Below are positions 1-15,155 of a stretch of 64,000 bases of DNA, in pieces. Source of the stretch: Myrica gale (Eukaryota > Streptophyta > Magnoliopsida > Fagales > Myricaceae); the NCBI GenBank assembly GCA_963930655.1, contig OZ005610.1, positions 24,249,001 to 24,313,000 of the forward strand, in the 5' to 3' direction. The notes beneath the pieces were generated by a model. The model saw nothing but the letters and a program-made list of their open reading frames with translations, was not told the origin of the DNA and did not search any database. Every line of letters starts with the position of its first letter. Position 1 is the stretch's first letter. A program made the translations under genes and the position numbers.

Positions 1-1668
1 TCTTTGTGTGGAAGTTGCTTTGGAGAATGTGAATATCTTTCAATTCAAAATCCATAGAACCTAGATAAAGTAAATTACAAATGCATCCCAGTAACCTTTT
101 GTCAAAAGAAAAAAAAAAGAAAAAAGAAAAAAAAGAGAGACTCTACTCTCTAGGTAGTAACCAAAAAATGTAAGAAAGACAACCCCTAGTGTCATAAAGA
201 TCTCAACCATCATAATCATCTGTAAGTTGTTCTAAAGTTTTAAAATTAGTAGGGAATTAACTTGGATTAAATCATAAAGAGTGATTTGCGTAATAATATG
301 AGAGATAAATGGATGAATGATTGCATGTTAGTGTACATCGAGCAATAAATTTTTAAAACTATTGAGAACGAAGTCATTTTGCAACTTTTTCGGAAGATGT
401 AAACTCGTATGATCCAATTATCACCTCTCAGTCGCAGTACATATTACGGTACATGTATTCCAATATTTTTAATGTTTTTTGTCCTTAATTTTCGACATTG
501 TACCTCTAAGACAATATTTTGCATTACGAAAAAAAAAAATTTTGTCATTTCGCCTTTAAAGTTCGACACCCATAAATTTTGATCCTGGTTCCGCCACTGA
601 TTGGGTGTCCGAAGCCACCGTTCCCTCTTTGGGTGGCAATTTACATTGTTGTGGGGTATTGGGCATGGTTTCCTTACTGTATGGTTAATTTTTAGTTGAA
701 CACTGTACTATCTGCTTCCCATTATAAAGTCAGCTATGGTTCCCTTAGAGACGAGATAAGAGACAATAATAGGCAAAAACAAACTGTGTAAAATGCCGGT
801 TGTGATTTAAAGGTAATATCAGATTTTCAAGGTTTCTAGATTCCATTGTAAAGATCTTGGGGGCCCTTGGCTCCCTGGTCTCGTGTACAGGGAGACGGCA
901 GTGCAAGGTTCGCAAGTCAGCTACAATTTTTTGTTTGCAAGCGGAGACATGACCCTACAAGAGAGGGGACAGTCATGTGTAGAGAATGTCATCCACTATG
1001 ATACTCTAAAGATTATAATAATAAATTTATACAGATTAGACTTCTCACAGGTTCCTTTGCCGCTCGGCAAAATTCATCTTCTTCCATCTGCAAAACCAGA
1101 AGACCGTTATCAGGAATCTGCTTTTATGAGTAGCCGATCAATATGTTTCCTATCTCTTCCATCTCGGCTTCATACATAGTTGGTCGTCATTATCGTCTTT
1201 AAGAGGCACATTTGTTCAGGCATGTAACCAATCCAGTTCATCTCCCAATTAAATTTTTTCAGATATCTATTTGGTTTGAGATAGGTTGGATTGCCACCGA
1301 GAAAACGTGAACTTTGTTTAAAGTTCGAACTGACTTCACTGCATTTAATTAAGTTCTCACCTGAGGGACCTCAACCCATAATAAAATCAGGGAAAAATCA
1401 CACTTACCTCCTCATAAGACAGTATAGTAACCTGATTATGGTGCAGCAAAGTGTTCCGTGCCACAATCTAAACAGACAGATTTAGTGTAGAATCTCATTG
1501 CATGAAAGTTCATTTGTCAAAAACAGTAGTTTGGGGATCACATTGCAAATGGATGTTAGCTTTAGACATCCAATATGCAATTTTCCTTCAAAGCTAGCTT
1601 TTGCATTAAAAAGTGGGAGTATTACATGGCTCTATCTTAAAGGTTACTTGCAGTCTTCCTTCCGAGCT
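1..1668. other. intergenic, no supported gene
   Basis: No ORF here has a recognisable domain. The first 600 bases are AT-rich, and the stretch around 540-600 (ending near the phrase tggttccgccactg) resembles the decayed retroelement tails that are common in plant genomes. Short open frames at 883-1179 and 1291-1485 have no motif and look like chance. Confidence 0.5.
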
Positions 1669-1818
1669 CTATTTCACCCCTGAACTTTGCAAGAACTTGA
1701 AGAGAAACTCCAAGGCGTTTCCTCCAACTAGTTTGCCTTTCTTAGATTCAAATACCTGATCATACCTTTCCATTCCAGCAAATACCCTTCTTGCTTCCAC
1801 GACTGCTTTTTGCCCAAT
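1669..1818 (-). other. unassigned coding-like fragment
   Basis: Read on the minus strand from 1818, this gives about 49 residues with coding-like composition (containing VVEARRVFAGMERYDQVFES and KGKLVGGNALEFLFKFLQ) ending at a TAG at 1669-1671. A TAA lies just upstream in frame, so it would have to be a terminal exon or a broken remnant. I do not recognise the family, and no upstream exon could be joined to it. Confidence 0.25.
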
Positions 1819-1904
1819 AATTTAAGCCGTACAGATAGCTAAATTTGTGCCATGGGCTCTATTACTCAGTGAGAGGCCTCCTGAATTTTTAAGCACTTGC
1901 ACTC

Positions 1905-2107
1905 TTAAGTTGTGTTTGTGTTGTAAAATTTTAGTGTTGTTAAAATTTTAGGTATTGGGTTTAGTGAAAAAGTGAAGAAAGAGGTAATTTTTTATATTTT
2001 TTGTAGTAAATAGTAATGATTTGATGGGGGGAGAGAGATTATATTGTAATATTTAATTGTGTTAAAATTTTAAAGGGGGTAAAATTTTGGTACACAAACG
2101 CACCCTT
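1905..2107. mobile_element. MITE, family A copy 1
   Basis: An AT-rich element of about 200 bp with inverted ends: ttaagttgtgtttgtg on the left and cacaaacgcacccttag on the right, with internal taaaatttta motifs facing each other. It is clearly related to the copy at 4786-4988, since both share tattgggtttagtgaaaaagtg and gagagagattatattg. It lies downstream of the WDR5-like gene. The superfamily is not certain; TTA/TAA at the ends would fit a PIF/Harbinger-type MITE. Confidence 0.6.
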
Positions 2108-2364
2108 AGATCTCTATTGGCAACATTTTCACATATACAGACCTAGTCGTGGTAATATAGTTCAGAGATAATAATTAATTCTGATCTTAAATAAGGAAGT
2201 TATTAACCATTGACTGAATAAAGCTACAAAATAAATTCCATGCAGTATAATGGGTCTGCTTCTGTAGAGGAGCAAGAGGTTTAGCCACATACAGAATTCT
2301 CCAAAGATCTTTGCCAGAACCCCAGATGCAATATTGCTACAGAGCCGGTCCAAAAAAGCACCAA

Positions 2365-4430
<2,066 letters not shown>

Positions 4431-4441
4431 CTATTTCTCTT

Positions 4442-4580
4442 TCTAAGTTTTGGTTGGCTGATTGATTTGAGAAGAAGGCAAGACTGAGGATGGCGGGGAG
4501 CTTTGGAGTGTTTAAAATTAAAGGATGGAATGGCTGATTGATTTGAGAAGAAGGCAAGGACTGAAGATGGCGGGGGCTTT
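4442..4580. repeat. tandem duplication in WDR5 leader
   Basis: Two near-identical copies of about 55 bp lie about 80 bp apart (from 4453 and from 4532). Both start ggctgattgatttgagaaga and run through aggcaag...ctga.gatggcggg to tttggagtgtt. They fall between the likely TATA box and the WDR5 start codon, so they would be in the 5' UTR or core promoter. Confidence 0.8.
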
Positions 4581-4590
4581 GGGAGTGTTC

Positions 4591-4601
4591 TCTTTTTTAT
4601 A
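4591..4601 (-). promoter_or_regulatory. putative TATA box of WDR5 gene
   Basis: On the minus strand the sequence is TATAAAAAAGA, about 165 bp upstream of the ATG at 4427. It is the only good TATA match near the gene. The position is plausible for a leader of about 130 nt, but no transcript data support it. Confidence 0.4.
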
Positions 4602-4785
4602 AAAAAAAATTAAATTTATAAAATAATTATAATGTCAATAATAATTATAATATAAATTATAAATGATAAAAATAATAATTTTAAAATATGTGGATAGACT
4701 CAAAATGTAAGTGAAAGATAAAAAAAAATTATGTGTAATAAAATTAAATCTAAAATCATATAAATTCGAAAATTAAACATACAAC

Positions 4786-4988
4786 TTATAATGGGTTTGT
4801 GTGGTAAAATTTTTGGTATTGGGTTTAGTGTTGGTATTGGATTTAGTGAAAAAGTGAAGAGAGAGGTAATATTTTATAGTTTTTGTAATTTTTTATATTT
4901 TTTTATGGAAGAGAGAGATTATATTGGAGTATTTTATTAGGAGAGAGATAAAATTTTGGGTAAAATTTTAGTGACAAACGCAGCCTTA
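4786..4988. mobile_element. MITE, family A copy 2
   Basis: About 200 bp, from ttataatgggtttgtgtgg to gacaaacgcagccttaga, with the same internal order as the copy at 1905-2107. It lies about 190 bp upstream of the WDR5 TATA box. Two relatives with the same terminal theme (taag...atgtttg / caaacat...ctta) occur at 33963-34296 and 38846-39073. Confidence 0.6.
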
Positions 4989-6048
4989 GATTTGCAAGGC
5001 ATATCTTACAAAGGAGAGTGGCTTTCTAGAAGACATCCGAGCACAAACATGCATTGGAGATTAAGCATAATTTCTTGTCTGAATTATTTGAGGAGAGATA
5101 AACATAATAGATGAATCATACATTATTTAATAATGCTCATAAAATTTTAAGCAACTTAAACCATACAATGAAATTTGCTTGTTATATCTATCTATTTTCG
5201 AATTGCACCGTACAATTCAAGCAAGAAATTACTGGTAGTGCCTTTGGCGGGAGCGTAATAATAGATATTTTAAGGATTGTTCTTTGTTGTTGAATAGGGT
5301 GCAGGGTGTTTTCTTGTCCTTACTTTTTTGTTGAGCGAACTCGGTGTTTGGTTGTCCTTCCCTAGATTTTAGTAGTTTTCTAGCTTGTTTGGATTAGGTG
5401 CTTGGTTGCCCTTTCCCAGATTTTGTTAGTTTTCTAGCTTGTTTGGATTAATTATTTCGGTATAGACTTTTTCTAATGAGATTGGCTTATTCATCAAAAT
5501 TGAAGCAAGAAGTTACAGAATAAATCTACCTGGTTGTTAAAAGCACCCTTTATAAATGTTGTGTGACCAGTACCACACTATCAATTCTCGGAATTGGTAA
5601 AATATTAATCCGATACGGCTAAAATCTGCAAGAACACTTGCCTAGTGCCACCACTCACGTGGCATTGCTCATAGTCATCGCTGTCTTTGGAGAGTGCCTC
5701 GTGAGTCAAAGTTTTGCTGCACCCGATTCACAACCAATGTCAAACTGGGCAGATTATAATTGCTGCTATTAACTAAACCACCAATTACACGAGGAAATTT
5801 ACAGTGTAAACAGATATACGCAGGCACTGTACCGGAACTGAAATTGTTGTTAACAGTCCTGGACTATTTTCCGCCCAACGCCATGATGTAGTCTCTTTTT
5901 CTTCCTTAAGATATGTACATTAGCAGAAAAAAAAATGAAAAAAATGGATGGTGAAGAGGGGAAAAAGAAAAGCCTAGTACTCAAGCACCCTATACAAGTA
6001 ACAAAATTGGAAGGGTAACCTTCTGCGTCGGGGTTACGAGAACCCAAT
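4989..6048. other. intergenic, short tandem repeat only
   Basis: This lies between the WDR5 promoter and the end of the kinesin gene. The one clear structure is a tandem repeat of about 60 bp at 5340-5455, where two copies carry agttttctagcttgtttgga. The part near 5850-6048 is probably the kinesin 3' UTR. Confidence 0.5.
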
Positions 6049-9000
6049 TCAATTGCCCCCCCTAGTATCAAATGAAGGCATGCGGGACCGATCTGAGCAG
6101 TCGCCGGATTTAGTTTTCTGCATAATACGATTGGAGGTGAGAAAATCAGGACCTTGTTCCAATGGGCCGAACAAACTTGGTGTAACACCATTTTTTCCTT
6201 TGTACAACTCTTGGCTGCCACTCATCCCAGCACAACTCTGAAAAGAGTGTCGACTCTTAGTAGTATCCCATGAATCCTGTAAAAATTAGCGACGGGTCAA
6301 AATTTGTTGATGACCGTGGGAATGAGATGTTTAGAAATAAATGCTGCACTTAGAGTAGCAAGTGGCAAAAAGTAGAATATTATTCAAACACGATATTAAC
6401 CTCACAACAGGAGGAAAAGTTAGTCAAGGAATTTTCATCTGAGAGCTTAATGAAACTCCAAGTGATCAGATGATCAGAGCTCACCCAATTTGAAGATTTC
6501 TTTTAACAGAATACTTAGGCAAAACCATAAAATCCAAATATAAATATATGTAGGCTAAAGATGTTTCTTGAGAATCCTATCTTCCTAAGCAATTTGCTAT
6601 AAGAGAACAATTTAATGGTTCTGACTAGGAATTTATGTTTTCCTGGCTTCTATAGGAGACCAGACAAATCAATTCTGTCAAAACATCAAACTATTTTCTT
6701 CTTCCCTTTTTGAGAAATAAGAAATGCAATTGAAGGGAAGTGATACCAAGTTAAGTATGCCAATTAGATATTCCAGAGGAAACAACAGAACCGAACAAGT
6801 AGACTAGCATACTCATAAGAAACAAGCACTAGAACAACAAAACCTTCCATCCAGAATTAAGGATACCGCTTAACTTCTGTAGAACAGCTGCATGATAAAC
6901 TCCAGGAAGCAAGTCTACCAAAGAATGCTTAGCATGCATACCTTATTCTGATTGCCAAAATCAGCACTGAGAGATGAAGAGGACATGCAGCTTTCACCAT
7001 AAGGAAAAGAATGATCCGTTATCTCAGGATATGAATGTTGCAAATGTTGAGGATGTTTCGTTAGAGTGCCATACCATGAACTTGGCCTGCTACCAAGCTC
7101 ACTCATCTTACTTAGCATCAGACATGCTGATGAAGAGTGATCATGTGACAGTAAGTAGTACGAGCTATGGTGCTCCTCTCTGCAAAAAGTAGAAGATGAA
7201 TCCGAGCGCCCCCTAGGAAGCTCGCTCAAACCAAAGTCTTGATAATGCTGGAAGTTGCAAGATGTTGTTGAGTACAACTGCCCCGTGTGGGGATTGCATC
7301 CAAAGGATGCAAATCTTCCAGTAGCTAGATTTGGTAACTGCTTCCTGTCAGCAAGCCCGAGATTGGGCGTCCCTGTCCAGTCTTCAATTGTTACTCCCTG
7401 TTTGGCTGCAAGGTCCAATATCCGTCTTTCGTCAAGCCCTAATCCCATGAGCAAGTTCCACAGATATCTTAGTGCTTCCCTTTGGTTGTGGATGACTTGG
7501 TCCCTCATTGCCATTTCAAACTGAAGCTCAGTATTAGCCATCCCCTACATTATTGTAGTGTACCTGTTAGGATCTAAAGGCAAGTTTATGGAATCACATG
7601 TACAGCCTGTGAGATAGTACAAGGTCTCTAAATCTTTGACCTGATGCATCCTGACAAAAGTTTTATTACAGCAGTTGGCAATCATCAGTTCAAACAGAAG
7701 GGACCAGTATTAGTTTAAGACAAAAGATGGTGTCAAGGTAAACTTTCTCATAAAGATTCTTCATTGAAGGGATTAATAGAGACCTGGGACCATTTTTCGT
7801 ATGAATATTACCACCCCGAGTCTTCTATAATTTTAAGCAAACATTGGGAACTACCCGGGGAGGAGTTAGGAACAGGAACAAGGAAAAGCAGGGATCGCGC
7901 CCTGTGATCTCAGTCAGTTCGGCTGCGACTGAGCTGTCTCTTCAACTTCATTACCCGCAGCTAATTACAAGATCAGCAAATTGAGACCTATTTGCGTCTA
8001 CTCACCAGGATCCTGTATTGGCTGAGAATGCGCAAGTAAGTTTTGTTGCCATTGTTACTAATGGCTTCCTCAATCATATCTTGAAGTTGGCATCGATGCT
8101 TCTCATTTTCTTCAATCTCCTGCAAAAGGTAAAATTGGAAACTTGTTAGAAGGCTTTAAAAACATTATTCTATGAGTTCCTGTACATGGAGAGCACTACC
8201 TTTTGGTAATTGACACCAGCTTCGTCATTGTCACGGATATTATCTAGAATGACTTGCCGTCTTGTTCTTAAAGCCTCCACAACCGCTCCATCCTTTCCAA
8301 TAGCCTATGACAAAAAAAAAAAAAAACTCCAATCTTGGTATGCACTCTATTGGAGTTCAATCACTGTAAGCAAGAAAAGATAAGGACCGAGATGCAAAAG
8401 TGAAGCAGACATTCAGACCTCTAGCTTGCCCTTTTTTGGTTACTATATCCACAGGATCTTGTCAGTGATCAATTAGAGATACAAAGTGCTAGATACTAAA
8501 TCCTAAGGAACTGCTTAGAGCATCATATGTCAGAACAGACACTTTAAACTTTGTTCCAGAGCCTGTCTTAGACTTGACAAAGAAAACACAAAGTAGTCTG
8601 CATGGTAAAAACTGGCGCCATCTAACCTGTTGTTTTGCAATAGCATCATCAAGATGTTGGAGTTCAGTGCGGTTACGAAGGTTGGTTTCCTCAAGCTCAA
8701 ATAACGCCTTCTGCAAGTTTATCCGTTCCTGAACATTTTCATTTATTTCATGACTCAATATATTCAACCAAGACAGCTCATCATCTGCAGCCTTTTCAGC
8801 AGGTTTGACACTTAGCTGTGATTCCTTTGCAGCTAGTTCTTTTTTCAGTTGGCCAACCTCAACCTGTAAAACCAAGAATGTCATATTCCAAGACAATTTG
8901 TGTTACCAGAATATCCAGGAAAAAAAAAAAGCCATGTTGATGGCTTACCTGAAGACTGTCTATCATCCGCTGGTAGTCTGACACGTGGGTATCTACTGTG

Positions 9001-12000
9001 CCTATATTTTTCTGTAGAGAACCAAGAACATAATAACCAATCGAAAATTAAGGCTTAATATTAGTATGATGTACCAGTGATGAATAGAAAAGAAGACCTA
9101 CAAAAGGACACGTCGTATCTGACCTAAGATTGATAAACCAATTAGATACTATGTAGAAACATATAGGAAGGATACATTTTGCTGTGAAAGAATGGAAACT
9201 AAGCCAGTGATAATTCAATTCGCAAACAACTTGACCATAGTCCATATCCATTAAGAGGGACGCTGCCCCAAACCATAACAGAAGAAAAAGTCAAGAACTA
9301 TTATGAGCTATAATATAAGAAGGGCACAGTAGTTGCCTTCAAGCAGAATTGTGTTCATCCAAAAACAGAGAACAGTTAAAGCACCGCATTCCCATAGAAG
9401 ACTTCCACTGGGGGTGCTTTTGATAATTCTTAAATTAAATATATCCCACGTAGAATTTTTTATTCCCACCTGAATGTGTGTCTTTATTTCTTTTGCCCTA
9501 TCAGCATACTTCAAGGTATTCACAGTGTGATGATACTGATTGTCCGCAGGGGACACTGTAGCAACCATGATCGTCTGAGAATTACCACTCAGACCGTCTT
9601 TTAGTATACGTGTCAATTTGCTGCAAGAAATGTACATTAGCTACAAAGCAGGGAGGAACTGAGGATATTCTCGGATATACCAAGCACCACCAGATTGGCT
9701 TAGAAAAAACGAAAGAACCACCAGATTGCTTAGATAAAAAAGTAACCCCAGATACCTGTTGCGATAAGGAACATAGGCAAGACCCTTCTTTTGTTGTTTC
9801 CCCAAAGCATTTATGCAGTTTGCTAAAGCAAGAAGTGAACGGTTGATATTAGCTCCATCTCTTAGCTTTTGGCCACCACTATTTGTTTCAGAAGCTCGTT
9901 CACTCCCAGCAAGATCAACAAGCGCAAGTTTTCCTCGCATGACTTGATTCTGATACTTATTTCTCAGCTTTCTTTTGACCGTAATCTCCAAAACTGCATG
10001 TGATCTGGTAAACATGCAAAAAAAAAAATTTACCATGAGATCATCCCAAAAGATTCCACTGCATAGTGAGAGCTCTATGTAATAAATTTCTCAATATAAT
10101 GGTGGTGATTGTGATAACGATGACGTCTGTAGAAAAGTGACAGGTGCTACGTTTCTCATGGTGGCAAAGATAATGGTATTGGTGGTAATAATATTAGTAT
10201 CAGCACAGTTACAATATTATTTGCAGGAGCAATTCAACAGCGTTACTATGACCTGTTCTTTAAAGGCTATCTGCTAACAGTCAACAATAGAAACAAAACC
10301 AGCTCACAACAGCAACAATGATTGTGCATTTATAGCAAGTAAGAAACCCAGCTAATGCATACTCACCGTGAAGAAGTTGCATTAACCTCTGTGCTTTCTA
10401 TTTTCCGCCGACTATTCCCCAAATTCAAAAGTTCAACTATCTTATCAGCTGAGTGAACCTTAATCAGAAGCAAAAGTAATCACTGATAAATGTATATTCT
10501 AATTATCTTACCAAGTGGATACATCAAAGACCAAAATGGACGTTGACGAAGCAATATAAAACAGAGAAACTAGTGAACTATTTAAGGAGAGAGTCAGACA
10601 AAAGCAAAACAGATTTTGAAAAGAATTAGTCAAACCATACTGGCCACAAGTCGATGCGACCTTGCAACATAAAAGTGAAACATGACAAAAAGACAATATT
10701 TTGCATTACAGAAAGCTACTGATCAAAACATATGCATCTCTAGGATGAAGACATTATACAAAAAGCTCCCATTTGCACATTGGAAATAAAAAGAACACTC
10801 ATTCGTGATATCCAAAATTCCATTTCTGGCTCCCTTACTTCCAACAAACATTGCAGCGAATTTCAATGCCTTTAGAGCACAATATTCTGATTCACACCTC
10901 AAGAGCATTCAAAGTCCTAGCAAGTTCGAGTAAGGATCCTTTGCAGAAATTTTAATATGTTCCTAGCAGTGGCTAAGGAATAGCTCATCAGGATGCAAAA
11001 GTATGCCCCTACAAAACTGCCCAATATTGACTTCATACAAAGATGAACCATTATCTACTCCAATACTAGCTCATATAAATCTATTTTATATCTTTGTTTG
11101 AAGGCTAAAGCCCAAAAACCTACTCAATCATTCAAAGTGGGGGTATCATCTTTGGCACCAAAAGAAATGTAACCAAGCAACCAACGGATTAACCGTGCTT
11201 TAGTTACATGGTCAAAGTTTGCATCTTCAATATTAAGGACCAATCAGAAGATAGGTATCAACAAGGACTGTGGGTGAGGAACAGTGATAAACCTTAATAC
11301 ATCTCAGCCCCGCAACAATTATTCCTTGCTCAGGGTCCTCTCTAAGTTCCAAATGGGATGATGATTTTTCAAGCAAATCGTAGATAACCTAAATTGAATT
11401 GAAATCAAATATTAATACTTACTTAAATAAAAGTAGCAATATAAATAATCAATACATTTATCAAAATGCAACCCCTACTTCATTGTAGACTTCAAGGTAG
11501 GAGCAGGTGACTTCAAATTCATCAGAGCTCTTGTCTGATTTGATAAGATTAAAAATTGTATGCAGACTAAGAACCATGAGTCCAGGGTCATCTCGAGTCC
11601 CAACCATCGTATATGTCTTACCACTAATATATATATAAAATAAAAGTTAGATTCACTTACAGCAGGAAGTAACAAATATAGAACGAGAACACAAATCAAA
11701 GAGCACAAAGATATAGGATAAAACTCCAAATAAAAACAATTACAAAATTTTTACTATCATTCCCAGCCATAAACAATTATGGTGAACTTTACAACCAATG
11801 TGCATACCTGAGCAGCATCGAGTCTCACAATATGAATAAAAGCTTTCTTTTTTGATAAGTAACCAATATGAATAAAAGCTTTCATTGCCACATATATGTC
11901 AAAACTACATAAACAACTTGATACAACGTCTGTGACTAGAGAACATGAGACTATAGAGGTCATAATTTACGATGACAGGAGACCATGACAATCCATTCAT

Positions 12001-13900
12001 AATCTGGCCACAAAACTATTAATTTTAGTAATTAGCACCCAAAATTATTACCTCTTCAGTTTCAATCCGACCCTTAAGATGGTCGAATATCAGATCACAT
12101 GACTCAATTTTAACAGCCAAAGGGTGCACATTGCAAAAGAAAGTGGTAGTTTAGGGTACCAATTGCCAAGATTGGTAATTCAGTGGTCACAATGCAAATA
12201 AGGTACAAGTTTGCAGCATTTTGGTATAATTTCTTCTACCTTTTAGAACTTAAAATCAGCTCCTGATCACAAATGACGCTCAAATAAGGATACTTTTATT
12301 GCAGCCAATTGATGTGCTCTAAGAAATGGTACCCAAATCTGGACAAACTGCAAACTTCTATGGTGCTAACAATGTATTAGTAGTTGTAGCACACCATTTT
12401 GCCTTTGGAAATCTTATCTGGTATGCCAAATTGGAATGCTTATGTAATATATCCTGACAGACACATATGAAAATATTTCCAGGGTGATTGATATCTCAAG
12501 TGAATGCAGCAGCACTCTTGATTTTCAAATTGTTCAGATTTGGGAACCAAGTATACCTTTCATGTGCATAGATGGTTGTAAAAAATATTTGGTTCATTAC
12601 TAATCAAACAGAAGAGAGAATTCATAGATACCTTGAACTACTATACAAGCCAGAGTTAATAATCATACACTTGACTACTTTGCATTTTGGCCATTGCACT
12701 TTGATGCCATACCTGATCACACCCCTAGAAAAACCACCTTACTCTTTACGTTACAGCTCTCTTATTACAGCCTAGAGGAAAATAACTCCTAAAGTGTATA
12801 AGGGATACTTGGAAACTAATCATTCCAAATGTGAATATACAAGTCAGAAAAATTGTGGAACTAGACCAAGAGAAGTAAATTGCCTTGCCTGGTTGAAAGA
12901 TACAACTGGAAACGGGATGATTAAGAAACAAAAAACAAACACAAAAGCACTGACAAATCCCTTAGTACCTTCCAGTTGAACCATATGCAAAAACAGTTGC
13001 ATTCAGACCTTGGACAACCCCAGAGATTATAGAGGATATACATTTTCTGTAGACATCCTGGATAGATAAGTGTAGTCAGAAAAATAGATGATAATGACAT
13101 AATCACCATTAAAAAAGCAACTATACTGTGCAACAGAAGCTGGCATGGCCTATGTATTGACTACAGCCGTTTACTGAGAATCATTTTAACATGAAAATAG
13201 GATGATCTCAGCTAATAATAGCATTGCGACCTGAAAAATTATTTGTGCTTTGTGTGTCTAAGGTTTCAATTGAAATGGGCATATAAGCATGCAACTGTAA
13301 AATTAGCATATTGAATATTCCGATGTAGCTTAGTAATCACCACAGATGAGGGGATCTAACCGCAGAGAAATATCACTATATATCTTTCTATGCAATACAG
13401 TATCCCTTTGTGTTAAATATTGTTAACCATAAGGAATAAAACTATATATCTCAACAACATAAAAGTGCAGCATACCACATTCGTACGGTTAGGACCAAAT
13501 GCGTGATCGAAGCCAAACTTCTTCTCTTTTGTTCGATGATGTACGCGATCAAGGTAGTCCTTGGATAGGTCAGGATCCAACACAACCACCTCCTACAAAT
13601 CCAATTACCTTACCAGCATATTTCTTATACTCCAAAAACCAGGCTAAAAATGAAAAGGAAAAACCACCACAAACCTTATTTTCAATTACTCGGACAATAT
13701 CACGACCCTGTTCTCTCTCAGTTAACGGCCTACATTTTACTGCAACCTGTGGCAAAGATTGAGCAGGGAATATCAAGCAAGAAAGTAAAAAAAAAATAAT
13801 AATAATAAGGCCATGGTAAGGTTTCTGATTGGTATAGGAAGAAAAGACAAACCGTAAGGGTCGTGGTTTTCTTTGCGGCTGGAGCTCTAATGCTTGGCAT
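6049..13900 (-). CDS. kinesin-8 motor protein (KIN-8A-like)
   Basis: Fifteen exons keep phase throughout and give 789 aa: 13900-13853, 13746-13675, 13592-13476, 13057-12969, 11623-11479, 11388-11293, 10458-10367, 10004-9756, 9620-9470, 9011-8949, 8863-8627, 8304-8200, 8119-8006, 7544-6942, 6237-6049. The motor domain is N-terminal (about residues 15-350), with P-loop GSTGSGKT at 105-112, switch I NATSSRSH at 215-222 and switch [10 protein letters not shown] at 248-255. After the neck ([10 protein letters not shown]) comes a coiled coil to about 560, then a polar tail. The start MPSIRAPA is chosen because it splices in frame to [10 protein letters not shown], matching plant KIN-8. Kinesin-8 motors walk to and regulate microtubule plus ends; the plant subgroup is less studied. 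The last exon (62 aa) was found by phase, since the frame otherwise reads through the 6942 donor for 8 codons to a stop. Confidence 0.92.
11829..11883 (-). mobile_element. 16-bp LINE-end micro-insertion with TSD
   Basis: A 20-bp direct repeat (caatatgaataaaagctttc, at 11828-11847 and 11864-11883) flanks only 16 bases, ttttttgataagtaac. Read on the minus strand the insert is GTTACTTATCAAAAAA, the same 3' end as the LINE tail at about 29600-29620. It sits in kinesin intron 4. The likely origin is an extremely 5'-truncated target-primed reverse transcription product. Confidence 0.65.
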
Positions 13901-14800
13901 GTTTGACCAGCATCGATTAACAAAGTATCACTGGACTTAGCTATTAGCAACCAATTCGCACCAAAATTTGAAACATAGAATTTGTTTAAACCCTTTTACA
14001 AGCCTAAATCTGACACTAAGAAAAATTGCATTCTAGCTTAATGAACTTCTTGCTTTACAAGATGAGCCCCAATTCAGTTTGAAAATCCACATTGCCACAA
14101 AGGAACCACAAACTAACGGAAACAAGCTACATTTGCACAATAGGAAGGTAAAAAAAAAGGCACGAAATCACCAGCGGTCCAGCTGGTTCAAAAACAAAAA
14201 TCCTACAACTACCTAACCTTCTCAGAGCGAACGAAATCGTAGCTAAGAAGATAAAAAAAAAAATCAAAAGACAAGAAGCTTCAGCAATTCTTTTTTTGTT
14301 GTTTCAGAAGCTCGCAAACAACAGAAAACAAGAACTCCGATTTCTCGAGCACATTGGGTAAAGCTCCTCACGAAGACTACATTTCAAGAATATCTTAAAA
14401 CAGCTCAAGTCCGGGGGAGCAAGAATTTAAGTACGAAAATTCTAAATTTCAAAAAACCGACAAAACATGATAGAGGTAAAGGGACGACGTGGATGCGCGT
14501 AGCGGGGGCAGGAAAAGAGAAATGCCAGAAATCCTCCTGTCTCCGAGAGGGGAAAGATTTTGTGTGCTGCGGCCTAACGTAATGTAATGCACTACGCTAG
14601 GTTCCAGTAACTCAGTGAACGCGGGTATGCAAACAGGTAGCGAAGGAGGAAGAAGACTGAGTGAGGTGGAGAGTCACAAGAATGATCGATGACCCGTTCT
14701 TTTGCTTTCGATGGACACAAGGTGAGGATTTTGGAGTTTTCTAGGAACGTATCAAGGACTCGTGGGAAAAGTGTCTGCTAGCGAAATGGTTGCTCCTTTG
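13901..14800. other. kinesin upstream region
   Basis: No gene was found. It holds the 5' UTR and promoter of the kinesin on the minus strand. The G+C-rich stretch at 14465-14700 could be the promoter-proximal part. No strong TATA box was identified. Confidence 0.4.
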
Positions 14801-14814
14801 TTGGGGAGATTTTT

Positions 14815-15155
14815 GGTAATAACTTTTGGGACAATGATTTCTCTGGCAAATAGGAAAAAAAGCGACCAGCCGAATTGCAGAGAGCCGGGACCCATACATG
14901 CCCAAGCAGCAGGTCGGGACCTACTACCCTCTTCTATTATATAATCTTTTTTTCCTTTTTTTTTTATTAATTTTAATACTTAAAATTTTATCAACACTAA
15001 AATTTTAATTCTTAAATACAGCCTAAAAGAGGGTCATGAATCTCGCCCTGCTGCTCGGGCATGTATGGGTCCTGGCTCTCTCGGAATTTCACCTGCAATT
15101 CGGCTGGTCGTTTTTTACCTATTTGCCAGAGAAATTATTGTCCCAAAAGTCATTT
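14815..15155. repeat. inverted repeat (hairpin) of ~120-bp arms
   Basis: The left arm at about 14825-14935 and right arm at about 15024-15150 are reverse complements, for example cgaccagccgaattgcag against ctgcaattcggctggtcg, and acccatacatgccc against gggcatgtatgggt. The loop of about 90 bp (14936-15023) is AT-rich and resembles a MITE family A end. Either a foldback transposon or an inverted duplication would explain it. Confidence 0.8.
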
